DNA of 64,000 nucleotides from Epiperipatus broadwayi. Lineage: Eukaryota; Onychophora; Udeonychophora; Euonychophora; Peripatidae. A program made the position numbers and the translations under genes. The notes beneath the pieces are model-generated. The model saw nothing but the letters and a program-made list of their open reading frames with translations, was not told the origin of the DNA and did no database searches. Shown piece by piece: positions 12,495 to 25,548 of the stretch; positions within the stretch are counted from its first letter, which is position 1, and each line of letters starts with the position of its first letter. The stretch is taken from contig JAQFVV010012422.1 in the NCBI GenBank assembly GCA_028023455.1, positions 10,513,337-10,577,336 on the forward strand. Direction: 5' to 3'.

Positions 12495-12620
12495 ATAGTC
12501 TTGTGGTGCAGTGATAAGTCATTCACTTGTAAAACTTGGGAAAAAATCCCATTTTACATAGGTCTTTAGGAGCTGGTATCCACTTAGTTAACCATTAAAT
12601 TTTGATTAGTAAATGACACC
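12495..12620 (+). repeat. Possible tRNA-derived SINE head
   Basis: GTGGTGCAGTGATAAGT resembles a Pol III box A as found in tRNA-derived SINEs, and GGGAAAAAATCCC about 35 bp on sits where box B should be but is decayed. A similar TTAGTGCAGTGATAGAGTG occurs at 36838. Support is weak. Confidence 0.35.
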
Positions 12621-12877
12621 CAACCCTTGCTACCCTACAATTTGTAAAGCTACTGAATTATGTTTTTTTCCTTTACTGCTTTTCAAGAAGGAACTGTTGA
12701 AGAGGTCTTTATACCACAGTGGATTATATTAAGGATGTTTTACCTTTTTACTTGTATTTTACAATAATTGTAGATGTTGTGTTTAATCATTAATTTATCA
12801 TATTTCAATTCCAATTCTTTAATTAAATTTGTCTGAGAGAAAAAAGTCATTGTAAAAATAAAATGATATATATATAT

Positions 12878-14551
12878 TGTACCGGGTCAAACCGCTGAAA
12901 CCACTTACTTACACGTATATAAGTTTTGGCCGGTTTCAAACTCCTTCATAATACATATGTAATCTTATAAAGGTTACGTGAATGAACCGGCACGTTTAAG
13001 CAAAATAGGAGATCTTATTGATAGCTTTAACTATCAACAATGGCCCATCTTGGCTGCTAGATTCAAACCCCTACTATCCAAATACTTTATTTGTTTCGGG
13101 ATAAACCCCAGGGTGCCAGCTAGTCTGAAGACTAATGTATTCGGGCAGTAGGCTCATAATCCAGCACTCGAAACAGTTCCCTTAACCTAGCTCAGTCTAA
13201 TTTTATTCAATAACAAATTATACAAAATTGGTGGTGGAAAGAATTAATAAAAGGTTGGTAAAAAGAATTGACCGACAAATAAAGTTTAAGTTTTAAAGAC
13301 AATTTATTAACTAACATTAAATAATTTTAAACATTCTATAAATTTAATATAATACACACATTTTAAATTAACATTTCTAAACTAGTTTAAATATTCTTGT
13401 AGATTTTAATAGTAGAACACTGGTATTTATCTAATTTAACTAATAACACTGATATAATGATCACGCACATATTAACTCATATAGCATTCACAAATATAAT
13501 AATAAAGCATTAATAGCATTTGAAACTTAAACACACATATCAATAGTTCATTTTATGTATGATAGAGTTCATATAATTTGAATCTTGAATATTTATGAAT
13601 TACAGCAGTGGCTACTACGTATAAATGATAATAAATAAATGTTTACCTAGGATTTTTGGGAACGTGGATATTGCTTGTTGTTGGATGCTTCTGATGGATT
13701 ATATCTAACCAGTTTAGATTTGGATGTTTCTTGAAGAGATTTTATGTGAAACCATTTGCCTTATTCTTGAAGACAGTTGAACGTTTGACGGAGGATTTCT
13801 GAGTTGTTATGCAGACATTATTTCTCAGGCAGGTTTTGATGATCTTGTTGGACTAAAAAGGCTGGAGCACGAGCGTATATTTCCAAAAGCTGCTCAACAA
13901 TGCATGTTTGTTTCTGGATTCATAATAGAAATGCACTGTTATCTCAACTGCAACAAGACTGACTAAAAACTCTTAACTGATTGTCCGATAAAATATTCCG
14001 TATTTATACCGATGAAGTGTTTTCCTTTTGATATCCTCCAGCAAATATCTGTTGTCGAAATTCTTTAGCAATTAATCCTAAGACAACATGTTTTTTGATT
14101 GATTGTTTAATTAGTAGTAGCTATTTCAAAACATGTTGTTTTCATATCTTTAATTAGTAGCGCACCGCTGTGGGTTTTTTTTTAAATACATTTTTCATTT
14201 ATTTATAATATTTAATATCGATACATTTTTTTTTACATTTGCATGCACATATATAATTTTACTCTACACATCAAAACTAGTTTTAAGATTATTTTTCTTC
14301 TTTAATTTAAATGAAGAGATTTATATATATATTTTTTAAAGCTTTTAAATTGTATTTCACTAATAATAATAAACTCTTTACTTCCTTTTTATAAAACCTT
14401 CAGTTTAACTTTAAAAAAAAAACCCTTCCCACTTTAAATCCATGATTTTTCAACTTTTATTTCAAACTCTTTTGCGAAAGATTTTTTTGATTTAATAATT
14501 TTTTTACGACAAAATTATTTTATATACATGTGCCAATTTGGCCTTGGCACA
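12878..14551 (-). mobile_element. Solo LTR of an LTR retrotransposon
   Basis: On the minus strand it begins TGTGCCAAGGCCAA and ends GACCCGGTACA, so it has TG..CA ends with inverted TGTRCC/GGYACA. It is flanked by ATAT on both sides (weak, because the flanks are AT repeats). Internal blocks match both arms of the 46605-50100 palindrome: AAAGAATTGACCGACAAATA, GGGTGCCAGCT, TCAATAGTTCA and the TATA/initiator region. The first 24 bases at the U3 end form a small hairpin, as in the other copies. No internal coding region lies on either side, hence a solo LTR. Confidence 0.72.
13976..14008 (-). promoter_or_regulatory. LTR core promoter (TATA plus initiator)
   Basis: On the minus strand TATAAATA (14008-14001) is followed by TCAGT (13980-13976), with about 30 bases from the start of TATA to the initiator A. 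The same pair at the same spacing occurs in both LTRs at 46605-50100, so it is conserved between diverged copies. Confidence 0.65.
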
Positions 14552-14559
14552 ATATATAT

Positions 14560-15180
14560 ATATATATACACACACACTAAATAAAAAATTCATCTGTAAC
14601 ATTGTTTTAAAGTTATTCATTCATGTCTGATTCCACTTGTTAGTCCTATGTGGCAAACAAAAGTAATCAGAGATTATCTGATGATGAAACAAACACTTGA
14701 CTATTAGATATTTGATGTGCCAGTAGAGAGCACTATCTGCACTATAAATATCTAATAGCAATATTTGGTCCTATTGTGGTATTTAAGTGAATTGCTTAAA
14801 AGTCCCAAAATTTGGATTCAGTTTACTTTATTCATGTACTATTACAGTAAAAAATAAATAATAATTATTATAATTCAAAAAAAGTCTTAACAAAAATGGC
14901 ATTAGCCAAAATTAATGTAAGGTTCTGTCATCTAATATCTATTGGTTACTTATGCTTACATAGATGGATAATCTTTAAGAACTGCAGCATGAAATAAGAC
15001 ATGTCCTAATCTCTATATTACTTGCTCGATGTATATTAATTAATGATAACTGATATTTCATTATATACCACACGCACAAACATTTATATATAATATTACA
15101 AATCGATGTCTGTATTTCTTCAAAATAATATACATAAACTTATAAATATTAGAAAATACAGTAATTAAAAGTTGTTAAAA
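14560..15180. other. Laminin intron, nothing recognised
   Basis: The stretch opens with (TA)n(CA)n at the LTR edge and continues as AT-rich DNA without a recognisable element. Confidence 0.45.
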
Positions 15181-15189
15181 AGAACAAAA

Positions 15190-15790
15190 AATATAAACAT
15201 CACATAGGAGCACTTTCATCTATCCTTGTAGTCTTTGTCAACTAATATTTTGAAAGGTGAACTTTCCTATAATTCCATGATTTTAATGTTTGCTGCCTTC
15301 TGTTGATTAAGTCTTGCTTGTATTTATATATTAACATAGCTTCCTTGATTTTTCTTTTATTATTATTTCTTTCAGTTTGCAATATTTTATGTTATTATAA
15401 TTGAAATCAAAACCATATATACATGATTTATTATGGTCATAAAAAACAGAAGCTGATAAATTATCACTATCTTTGAATTTTGTTTCATATTTTGAACTCT
15501 TTAATAAGTGCTCTTTTGTTCTTTTCTCCAATGTGCATCTTAACTCACCTATATATCCACTACCACACCTACACATCCAATTATAAATTATACAATTTTT
15601 ATTTGTAAATAAGGTTTTATCTTTACTGTTATTTATTAATTTATTTATTGTAGATGGTGCATAAAATGCAATGTCACATATACCTTTATAAATTTTCCTT
15701 GCTGTTGATTCAAAATATATGATATTGATATCTAAATTTTATTATCAGAAGAATTAACATCATTATTAATCTTATTTTTATTTCTGTAAT
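15190..15790 (-). pseudogene. Penelope-like element, GIY-YIG end, inverted copy
   Basis: The minus strand carries LFTNKNCIIYNWMCRCGSGY, then IGELRCTLEKRTKEHLLKSS and SASVFYDHNKSCIYGFDFNY: a GIY-YIG nuclease domain (M-C-x-C-G-x-x-Y-I-G-E) with its Cys pair and the downstream Arg/Glu-His. It is the close relative of the plus-strand copy at 15795-16771 and lies tail-outward to it, so the two form an imperfect inverted repeat around 15790. In this copy YIG is intact, but the frame breaks soon after (81 residues open, 15331-15576). Confidence 0.83.
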
Positions 15791-15794
15791 TATA

Positions 15795-16771
15795 TGTATC
15801 AAAAAAAATATTACTTTATACTATCAATACATTGATGATGTTTTTTTATGTAGAAAGTCAAATACTATTAAAGATTTGTTTGATGAATTAAATGATATAA
15901 AAGGCTTAAAACAGATGAAAATTTAATGTGTGTTCAATTTCTAGATCTCAAGTTAACTAGAAACAGAGATAAACTGGATTACTATATGACTATTAAACCA
16001 ATAGCAAAATGAGGCTACATTCCATATAAATCAAGAGTACAAATGTCACATAAAATGGCAGGTTTGAAGTCCTTCTTGTTTAGAAATGATAATCTTTGTA
16101 AATATTCATCGGATAAAGGTAAAAATATTGAAATGTATTCTAATGAATTGTTAAATGTTGGATATAATTATGATCATATTTATTATACTATTACAAATTT
16201 TAATTCAAAATATAAATATAAATACAAAACTAAAAATAAGATTAATAATCATGTTAATTCTTCTGATAATAAAATTTGGATATCAATATCATATATTTCG
16301 AATCAACAGGCAAGTTTCATAAGGAACATTTATAAAAGTATATGTGACATTGCATTTTATGCACCACCTACATTAAATAAATTAATAAATAACTGTAAAG
16401 ATAAAACCTTATTTACAAATAAAAATTGTATCATTTATAAATGGATGTGTAGGTGTGGTAGTGGATATATAGATGAGCCAAGATTCACATTGGAGAAAAG
16501 AACAAAAGAACATTTGTTGTTATTAAAAAGTGTTCAAAATACAAAACAAAATTCTAAAGATAATAATTTATCAGCTTCTGTTTTTTATAACCATAATAAA
16601 TCATGTATATATGGTTTTGATTTCAATTATAATAATATAAAAATATTGCAAACTGAAAGAAATAATAATAAAATAAAAATCAAGGAAGCTATGTTAATAT
16701 ATAAATACAAGCAAGACTTAACCAATAGGAAGGCAGCAAACATTAAGATCACGGAATTATGGAAAAGTTGA
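15795..16771 (+). pseudogene. Penelope-like element, RT end plus GIY-YIG
   Basis: It starts inside the RT with LYYQYIDDVFLCRKSNTIKD (catalytic YIDD), then FLDLKLTRNRDKLDYYMTIK. After one stop a 242-residue frame (16043-16771) covers the thumb/linker and the GIY-YIG domain KWMCRCGSGYIDEPRFTLEK ending at TELWKS. The YIG glycine is replaced by Asp (GYIDEP), which should disable the nuclease, while the inverted neighbour keeps GYIGEL. Part of the RT upstream of YIDD is absent. This is the longest open retroelement frame in the window, so the insertion is relatively young. Confidence 0.87.
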
Positions 16772-16910
16772 CCTTTCAAAGTATTAGTTGACAAAGACTA
16801 CAAGGATAGTTGAAAGCATTCCTAAGTGATGTTTATACTTTTTGTTCTTTTTAAGAAATTTTAATTACTGTATTTTCTAATATTTATTTATAAGTTTACA
16901 TATACATATA

Positions 16911-17075
16911 AATTTTAAAAATGCCTATATAAAATTGAAGATTAATAGTCTTTGCTATAGCCAGCTTCAGCATATTCTGCCATCTTAAGTAACAACTTAA
17001 GATGGCGGAATATGCCAAAACTGGCTATAGCAAAGGATATTAATCTTCAATTTTATATAAGCATTTTTAAAATTT
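16911..17075. repeat. Hairpin, about 75-bp arms
   Basis: The left arm (16911-16990) and right arm (16996-17075) are near-perfect inverted copies around GTAACAAC. Shared blocks include AATTTTAAAAATGC, ATTGAAGATTAATA, TTTGCTATAGCCAG and ATATTC..GCCATCTTAAGT. The overlapping open frame is not a gene. It lies just beyond the PLE 3' end at about 16870 and could be a MITE-like insertion. Confidence 0.8.
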
Positions 17076-17219
17076 TTGTAGTTTTAATCCAGTTGTTTAT
17101 TTTTATTATTATATTTATATTATTAGATTTTATATATATTATAACCTACTCTCCCAACACCACTCATATATATTACATGAGCGAAATGCCCAGGTGCAAC
17201 AGTTCTATTAATAAATAGA

Positions 17220-20200
17220 ACAATATAACAAAATACATAATACAAAATTATTACTGAGACTTTATATTTAAGTTTATGTTCAGCTCAGCTCAGTGGGAGG
17301 CTATAGGCAGTTCATAAGATATATGATGATAAATAAACGAAAGAAGAAATATTACCAAAACACTAAATATAATGTAAATCCTTTTTATTAATTAATGATA
17401 TGATAAAGAATCATGTTTATCAGTACAGTCTATTAAAATATACTTTAAACCTAATTTCCTCCTTCATCCAAATATAACATATATCAGCTTGCTATAATTA
17501 TATTCTTAAACAATTCTATGACTTGGCATATCATAATCTAAACATCTACTTTAATGCCAATCAAGAAATAAACAATAAGATCTCAGGGAATTTAACAAAC
17601 ACAGTTGAATTAAATAAACTACATTGGCCCATAAATTATAATTCTAAAGTATGAGAAAAATATAATGAAACTAATTGACTAAAATATTTTACTGTGTTTC
17701 AATAATAAGATAATGACAGAGATAGGGTATTTTAATCTCATATCATCATCTAACAAATATACTAACTTGGCAACCTTTCTAATACGTTTATCAAGTGGCA
17801 AATGTTCTTTTATAATGTTTAGATTAAGAAAAACAATATTGTCAGACACTAGCAAATTTAATATTATAACTCTAAAATAATATATCTATTTTGTAATAGA
17901 TTTTGAAATGTGGAGATGTGGAAATGGAAAACACGAATGTATGCAATAATAACATCAGACACAGTTTTAAGATTTTAAATAAATAAAAGAAATCATTTAT
18001 TACAATAAAATAAACTTGGTTTAACATAATATTTACAAATGGACTATTTGTCTTATAAACTTTTTTTTTTAATTATCAAATAAACTTCAAGCATCAGTTT
18101 GGGGATTATCCCTATTATCAAAGCAAATTAATAACAAAACTTAAATATCCTGACTTTGAACACATGCTTTGTCTACATGTTTCATCTACATGACAATAAA
18201 TAAATAACATATCATATTATTAACACACAAAAAAAATACTTTTGAGAGGATATTACCATTGATTAATAAAATAAATCAAATTAATTATATTTGGCTCTCA
18301 ACCAAGCAACTTTCTCTAATTGACTAAATAGTCACTTTCAATCACGAATACCTTTCATGCATAGTAACAAAATCATGTTCACTCTGATGATTTGATGACT
18401 TATAACCTTTATTTGAATAAATGCACTGTAATTTAAAATATTTATTTCCCGTTTTAATCTCAATAACTTTATACTTCTATCTAAATGAATGAAATGTATT
18501 TCAAAACATTTATTTCTCATTTTACTTTCAATAAGTCTATACTTTATATGCGCGATATTATTTATATTACGCATGTGTGTGCACGTTCAAGCAACAATAA
18601 TAGAAAATAATCATTTCTACAAATTTTCCATTCATCAAGAAAATATCATACAATTACTTTATTTCGGACAATGTCATAATTCATCAATAAAATAAGACAC
18701 TAATATTACATCAAGACTCAATTTAACAATTTATCCGGCCACATATTAATTAACACAGAGCTATATTTTCATGATTATACAGACCATACGTTATAAGGGA
18801 ATCTACATGAGGAGCAGATAAAGTCTTACTGAACACTTCTACAATAATTCATCTGATTCTAAATATACTTTTGGTGGGGATTTTTTTCCTCATCACCAAG
18901 AATCTAAGAAAAACATCACATAACTTCCTAAGCATCATTTAATCATACTTCAACAATAACTCATCTATTTCTAAATACATTATTGGTGGGGATTTATTCC
19001 TCATCACCAGGGCCCTAAGAAAACATCACTTCAAAACATCATTTAATCATACGCATATAATATCAACTAGGCTCTACTCATGGAAAATTATTAACATATA
19101 CTAAATAAGCAAAATCTTTTATCCCTACAAACATTATAATGCAATCAGATTTCTTTCCATTCTCATAGCTTTTCTAAATATCGAACATTATAAGTGCACG
19201 CTGGCAGATAAATACATACAGATAACATACTAATCCATTCAACTTAGCATAATACGACAACGTCTGAAATTGATACATAAAACATTCACAAGCTGAACTT
19301 TATCAAACAAATGTCATAATTGCGCAAAACAAACACACACCCGCGAACAAAATATATATGAAATTAACTCTAAATTACACACTATGCAGGCATCATGGTA
19401 ATTAATTATTGCATTAAGGTATAACTTTTAATTCAAAATAAACTTTAGGTTACTTTTAAAATTTAATATTTATAATTATTACAAACGAACTTTCTTTCAT
19501 ATCTTGCAAACTATTTCTATTATATGTTCGTTGATTCAAAAAAAAAAAATTCTTACTTTGAGATAATAAAGTATGCAATATAAATATAAATCTCTCTAAT
19601 AATATATTTAAAAAAAATATTTCTTTATTTTACATTCGTAAAAGAACAATAAGACCTATTTGAACACAATCAATTTTTACCAGTGTATTCCTCATTCCGA
19701 TACGCTTCAGAGACGTTCTTGGAGATCAAAATAACCCATATTATAAATGAACATAATAATAAATAAGCCTATCTACCTATCATATACATTAATTATGACA
19801 AGGAATAAAAAAATAAATAAAGAAACAAAGGTTATTAGTTTTGCAACTTAAAAATAAAAGTTCACTTGCAAAGCTCGGTTCCAGGTTTATGAAACAATAT
19901 GGGACACATTCCAAACTGAATTAAAATTAAAATAAACTGCTGTAGGGTAACCAAACAAATATAATCATGCTTAAATAGGACTCAGTATCTTCAATGTTCA
20001 TAACAAAGTTATTTAAGTTACTGTATTATACATAAGCAATCAATTTGTTTTCTATTACAACGAGAATATAAATTCTTAACTACTGTTGGACAGGAATTAT
20101 CTCACTTATTCCATTGTAGTTCTAAATTAAATACGTAATTATTTAGTAGTTTCTTAAATAGCATTTAACACTTTATAATTTATTATATGCCTGGTTTATT

Positions 20201-21690
20201 CTTAAATATTGTCCATTAAGATACCGCATTTCCTTAGTAATTCTTCAATTAATATTTTGTCTTATTTTTCCATCTTTATCGAAGAGAACAAAAATTACCC
20301 ACATTTCTGTCCTTCCATTCGATTTAAGAAAATACTTAACTTGAAGTAACTCATATTTTATTTTTTCATTTAAAATAAGTATTATTTCCAGAAATACCAG
20401 ACAAACAAATACTGTCATCTCTTTATGATGAATTTAAACATGGCATGATTTATCAAAATATACATATCCTTAAGTCTATGTTTAATTCTCACAAAAACAT
20501 AACATGGAAAATAGTGAAGAATTAAAATATATTCTGTAAAATAGTTCTGCATGCGTTTCCCAGATATATTAAAATACACACGTTAGTTAATGATACAACA
20601 ATAATATTCATGCAATTTATTCCTATTTAAAATAACAGTTAAATGAAGTAGTGTAGACTGGATGTTATCAACATACATTTTTAAAAGAGCAATAGTTATG
20701 AAGAGGTTAATTCAAAACGTTAAAATTGAGGAGAATAAAGTGAACTGAGTACCTTTTTAAAATTTAGAATTCCATTCTAGTTAACTCCTCCCATAATAAA
20801 TTTCTTAAGATCCTTTCAATGTTTTACTCCAAAGTCTTTTTTAAAATCAATTTGACTTCAGCAACTGGTTTTACTTTCACAATAACGAGCCACTGTTTTT
20901 GGCTACAATTACATTGCATAATAAGCAAATTTTCCACTGGAGATCTTTGTTAAATAACTTTCTTTAGCAAAGTTCATTTCCTTTCACAAGGTTACTCCCA
21001 CGCTTTTCTTCTAGCTCAGTTAATTACATATTCAAAAAAAAAATCACTTTGATTTTTAGAATTAAAATCAAGATAAAATAATAAAATAAATAGCTTTTAC
21101 AAACTTCAAAGAAAAATGAATATTAATTAACTATTAAATAAAAATGATTAATAATTTATTTAATTTGTAAAATAATCTATTGATTCAACTATCTATTAAT
21201 CATTGGAAAGAAATATATATTTATTAAATTATTTAAGATAATTACTGTAATTTAAATGTTTTTATTGTGAATATACTATCGTTTGCTGTTATTAAAGATG
21301 AAAATGAAATGAAAATGATACAGAGTCATACATGCATGCACGTGTACTATACTATAAATATTAAAGTATCTTAACTAAATATAATTGAAATGGCTATTAT
21401 TTGTTGACAAAAGGATAAGTATTAAAGAATAAGGGTTTTGAAACCATTCAACCAAATATTACACTAATATAAAATAACTTTGCATCTTTCTGACAAAAAT
21501 TTATTAATTCCATTAATAAACAACCCTTCTTCCTTACATTAAATACCTCATTAACCACACTAATAATAATGGATACTTATCAAGTGGTCAATCAACTGCA
21601 TAAGCAACCCATATCTAAGCTTTAAATAATCTCCAAAAAAAATATTTTAAATTCTAAGGCTATTTCATTTTTTTTAATATAATATAATTA
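17220..21690. other. Long AT-rich intron stretch with small tandem duplications
   Basis: No coding or RNA family was recognised across 4.4 kb. Two local tandem duplications stand out: a 68-bp period at 18441-18547 (TTTATTTC.C.TTTTA..TCAATAA) and a 112-bp period at 18841-19052 (ACAATAA.TCATCT, GGTGGGGATTT, CTCATCACCA). The stretch resembles an old LTR or satellite remnant, but I saw no terminal repeats. Confidence 0.4.
18841..19052. repeat. Tandem duplication, 112-bp period
   Basis: Two copies start at 18841 and 18953. Each holds ACAATAA.TCATCT, TTGGTGGGGATTT, CCTCATCACCA, CTAAGAAAA..CATCAC and CATCATTTAATCATAC. Confidence 0.75.
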
Positions 21691-23225
21691 TTTAATGCAG
21701 ATACAAAGTATGCCAATTCCTTGTGCCCATCCAGATGGTCACAATATATATATATATAGTACCAGTGTAAATGGGGTGAATGTGTTGAAATGCCTGAGAG
21801 ATAGAGACTTTGTTAATCCTAAATTAAATTTTAGAATAAATTTGTCTTACTTACTTAATAATAAAGATACCTTATATATTTAGTTGATCTTCCAATTTAT
21901 GCTCATACGATATTATAGTGACTTGATTAGTAAGAAATTCCAGCTCCTAAAAGGTATCATTTTTGGGGATTAAGATGAATCTATTGTTCAGACAAAAAAT
22001 GATCACTATTTTATCAATCATTGGCACTCAAAAAAGCTAAAACTATTTAATAGCAATGATTTTGTTAAGACAGCTCACAGTTTCAAACATCAACCCAAAT
22101 GAAAGTGATGAAATGATTCTTTGGGAATCTTAATTGTGAATTGTTATGATGATGTGCTCAAATTTAGTTATTCTGTGAATAGGTTTATATTATCAACCTT
22201 ACATATGTATGGGCCATAATTTATTTACAGGTCTATTACAATTTTGGAATATTTATATATTATTAAAACATTTAATAATCATATGTAATATTGATTCTTT
22301 CCTTCATTTTCATTTGTTATTCAAATTTTCATATATTATAATCTTTAGCTTTGTTTGAAGCTAAATGTTAAGTCAAATTTTGTGCCAAGACATCTAAAAA
22401 AAATTTATATAGTTCAATTCTAACATGAATAGATTTTTATTAGCATTTTGTAATGCCATAATTTTTGCATAGAAAGTTACTATAGCAGTATTTTATAGAT
22501 TGTACAGCTGCAAAATAATTTTTACACAGCTTAAATAGTAATAGTTTTAAGTTTAAAAATGTGTTTAACATGCTAAAGTCTTTGAATTTTTAAATAGCTG
22601 GTAATGTAGATGATAATGCAATTTAAGTTAATAATACTAATTTAGTCATGATTTAATCATTTAAAATATTTCAAATTGTATTAATTTTAAGATTGAGAAA
22701 TCGGGTTCAAACCCTATATTTTGGTTTGCTGATACATAAATTAACTCATTTTACTTTTAACACATAATATTATAGTTAAATATTTTAAACTCATTTCCCT
22801 AGAAAGAGTTTAATAAAGCTAATAATGAAAGATAGAATTTTTAAAATAATGAATAAATGATGAATAAATTAATAAATATTATATTTATTTAACATTATTT
22901 ATTTTAAAATATTTATAGTTTTCAAATTTTTTTTCTGGAAGTCTGGGAGACTTGTCTAGGTTTAAACAATAATAAATAAATGTGTTAAATATTATTTATA
23001 ATATTTGTTTTATTAAAGATGGAATGTAAATTTTAATTGTATAGTATTTCTATATTATCCTGGTGTCTATAATTTTAGTAATTATTTTATTAAAAACCAG
23101 AAAGTGTTTTTAATTAATTTTAAAATTTTCTAGACAAAAGTTGATTTATTTTAAAAATTGAATATTAATTTGATAGATTTTTACTTGACAACCTTCCTTG
23201 GGTATAAATAGGTCAAGGATTTTAA
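21691..23225. other. Laminin intron, nothing recognised
   Basis: The stretch is AT-rich with scattered A/T-only runs. A box-B-like GGGTTCAAACCC at 22702 may mark an old SINE but has no supporting box A. Confidence 0.4.
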
Positions 23226-23229
23226 CTAG

Positions 23230-23372
23230 TCAGGGAAGAGATTGTGTAATGATATATATGGTTGTGTATATATAAGTTCTGAAGAAGATTGCTGTGGCAA
23301 TCAAAACCGTCAATAGTGAGTTGTAAAACAGCAATGTAAAAAGTAATAAAGAACATAAATGATATTAACATA
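23230..23372 (+). repeat. Family C element with CTGAAGAAG..CAATC motif
   Basis: TTCTGAAGAAGATTGCTGTG is followed by GCAATCAAAACCGTCAATAG, and the element ends GTAATAAAGAACATAAATGA. GATTGC and GCAATC can form a 6-bp stem with a TGTG loop. The same block recurs at 26405-26620 and 63480-63700. It resembles PLE 3'/terminal sequences. Confidence 0.6.
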
Positions 23373-24156
23373 AAACTATGTATAACTTAATTTTTATAAA
23401 CTTTATAATGTTAATGTGTTACATATCTAAATGATATTTAATTAATTAATATTTATTTTAACAATTTTAAATACTAAGAAATACATGTAAACAAGCTTGG
23501 ACAGTTGTAAGCTCTAATCTCATTGCTTGAACTAGACATACTATATAAAAAATGACCAATCATTCTGTAGTATGCAACAGATTTCAGAATCTATTCTTAT
23601 TAGTTTCCTTGAGTGCCACCAATCTTGTGCATGCAGGACTGATTTAACATTAGAATAATCAGATATTACAATGTCAATAATCAAAGCATTAGTATTTTAT
23701 AAATCAACTTATTTTAATATGACTAAATATTAAACAAAACAGATTGGCATACAATTCATTTTATTATTTAAACCTAAATTAATAAACCAATATATAAATA
23801 TATAACTCAAGAAAATAATATACTTAGAAATCTACACAAATAAATTTAGATATATAGTTAACAAAATATCAATTTTTTATCTATATTTTTAGTGTATTAA
23901 TTTATTATATTACCTTTTATTAATTAAATTTTTATTAATATAATGAATTTTAAATGACTATACTTTGTTTAATAAGTAGCCATATTGAAATAAGTTGATT
24001 TGTAAAAGATTGTTGCATTGATAATATACATTTTAGCAGTAAGTTGATTATTCTGACACTATTAATATATGAAAATTAGTTTGTTATGTTGTGAGAAAGA
24101 TTAATGGCATTCTAGATAGCTAATGAAAGATGCTCTTGAAATGTTTACTGCAGAGC

Positions 24157-24270
24157 AATTGGTCATTTTTATATGGTATGATAATCAAAATGTTTCAAGC
24201 ACTGTAATTGGTCATTTTTACATGGTATGATAATCAATCAGTAAATGTTCCAAGCACTTTAATTGGTATT
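24157..24270. repeat. Short tandem repeat, about 49-55-bp unit, 2.2 copies
   Basis: AATTGGTCATTTTTA.ATGG starts at 24157 and 24206, and AATTGGTATT at 24261; the spacers contain TATGATAATCAA and CAAGCAC. Confidence 0.75.
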
Positions 24271-24421
24271 ACAATTAGTTTGTTTACTTTGAACACTATT
24301 ACTATTGATGTTTGATAAAATTTGTTATATTATTTTTCTTTGTTTTTTTTTTTCTTATAAATGAACTGGAGTGATTAAAAAAATTAAAATTTCATAAATA
24401 CTGTGTTTTGTTTTATTTTAG

Positions 24422-24703
24422 ATGCCTGGAAGAAAATTGATCAATCAACAACTGATTTGCAAGAGACTCAAAATATCATTTTAAAATCCAGGTCCATGAT
24501 TCATGATACTGCAAAATTTTCTATCATTAAGTCTTTACAATTAGAGAAAAATGAATTTGAAAATCATTTAGATTACAATGTGAACAGAGTTTTAAATGCT
24601 TCCTTTATGATCAGAAAGCAAGTTGGGATCTGTAATGAACTGGAAAAAACACTTCCTTATATCTATCAATGTGAACTGGCAATAAATTCTACAACAAGAC
24701 AGA
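24422..24703 (+). CDS. Laminin alpha exon (coiled coil, domain II/I)
   Basis: The acceptor is TTTTATTTTAG and the donor is AGA|GTAAGT. Entered in phase 1, it reads NAWKKIDQSTTDLQETQNII through LNASFMIRKQVGICNELEKT to NSTTRQ, 94 codons without a stop. The spacing of Leu/Ile/Met residues and the absence of Pro over most of its length fit an alpha-helical coiled coil. Two cysteines (GICNEL, YQCELA) are present. It leaves in phase 1 and splices in frame to the exon at 37839. Confidence 0.82.
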
Positions 24704-25125
24704 GTAAGTCATTTTACCTATTAAAAAATTACAGAGGATAGATAATAGTTGTCAGTTTAGAATACTGAGGAGAGCAGTCATTTCAAAAATAAAAAGTTTT
24801 TTGGTTTGATTATTGTCAGAAGAAAATTATGTATTTTAGTTGACATTGTGCTCATTCTGCCATTTTGGTGCTCAAACATCATTTAATTTAGTATTAAGCT
24901 AATTTCACAATTATTTAATCAGTTATTTATAACAACAACACTGTCATTTGATATTATTAGGCAAATTTATCAAATCTATTCAAAACAATAAGCAAATATA
25001 TGGACTTATCATCTCATGATAAATTGATTATAGATAATAGTAGTGTAAATTGTAAAATAATTTGCAAGTTAAACACTCTTATTGGAAATCCTTTATTTAT
25101 TAAAAGTGTAGATAATGAGGTCTTA

Positions 25126-25548
25126 CTCTCCATACAGTAGTGTTACTCAGTGCAAGCCAGAGTAATAAATGGATGCCAGAAGGCTTGTGCATAAAATCCC
25201 TCTCTAGTGCCTACTCATCCAATATCCCCAGATTAGTTTCTGGCTTGTGGCCTTCATCAGTGAGGAGCCTTGGATCTGAGAGCACTGCACCTAGATTTTA
25301 GGATTTAATGCAACCCTCCAGCAGCCAACTTTTAACTCTACTTAACTACTAAACTATGAGAATGAAATTGAAAATACAATAATATTTTCAATCCAAGCTT
25401 ATTAGCTTATATAGTCATATAGGTCTGAACTCAGTTCAGTACCCATATATTTTGGTGTCTTTGGTTCTTTAATAACCATAGCCACCACTATCCTGTTAGG
25501 CAAGATTGGTGTTAAGCCATGAGCAAACATAAGAAATGCTGATCGTTT
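25126..25548 (-). mobile_element. Foldback element family A, long form
   Basis: Its boundaries are defined by an imperfect 12-bp direct repeat (AATGAGGTCTTA at 25114-25125, AATAAGGTCTTA at 25549-25560). It contains the whole family A unit read on the minus strand, including a 3' segment shared with 42500-42730 (TCAGTTCAGTACCCATA, TTGGTGTCTTTGGTTCTTTA). No protein is encoded. It lies in the intron after the 24422 exon. Confidence 0.8.
25225..25266 (-). ncRNA. Hammerhead ribozyme-like core, family A
   Basis: On the minus strand TCCTCA pairs with TGGGGA (stem I, 6 bp with one G-U) around CTGATGA (25260-25254), stem II GGC/GCC with a CACAA loop, and GAAA. Stem III is CTAATC, where the usual C-G closing pair has become C-A. 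Core bases are intact. Stem II is closed by an A-A apposition where the hammerhead consensus has G-C. Confidence 0.65.
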
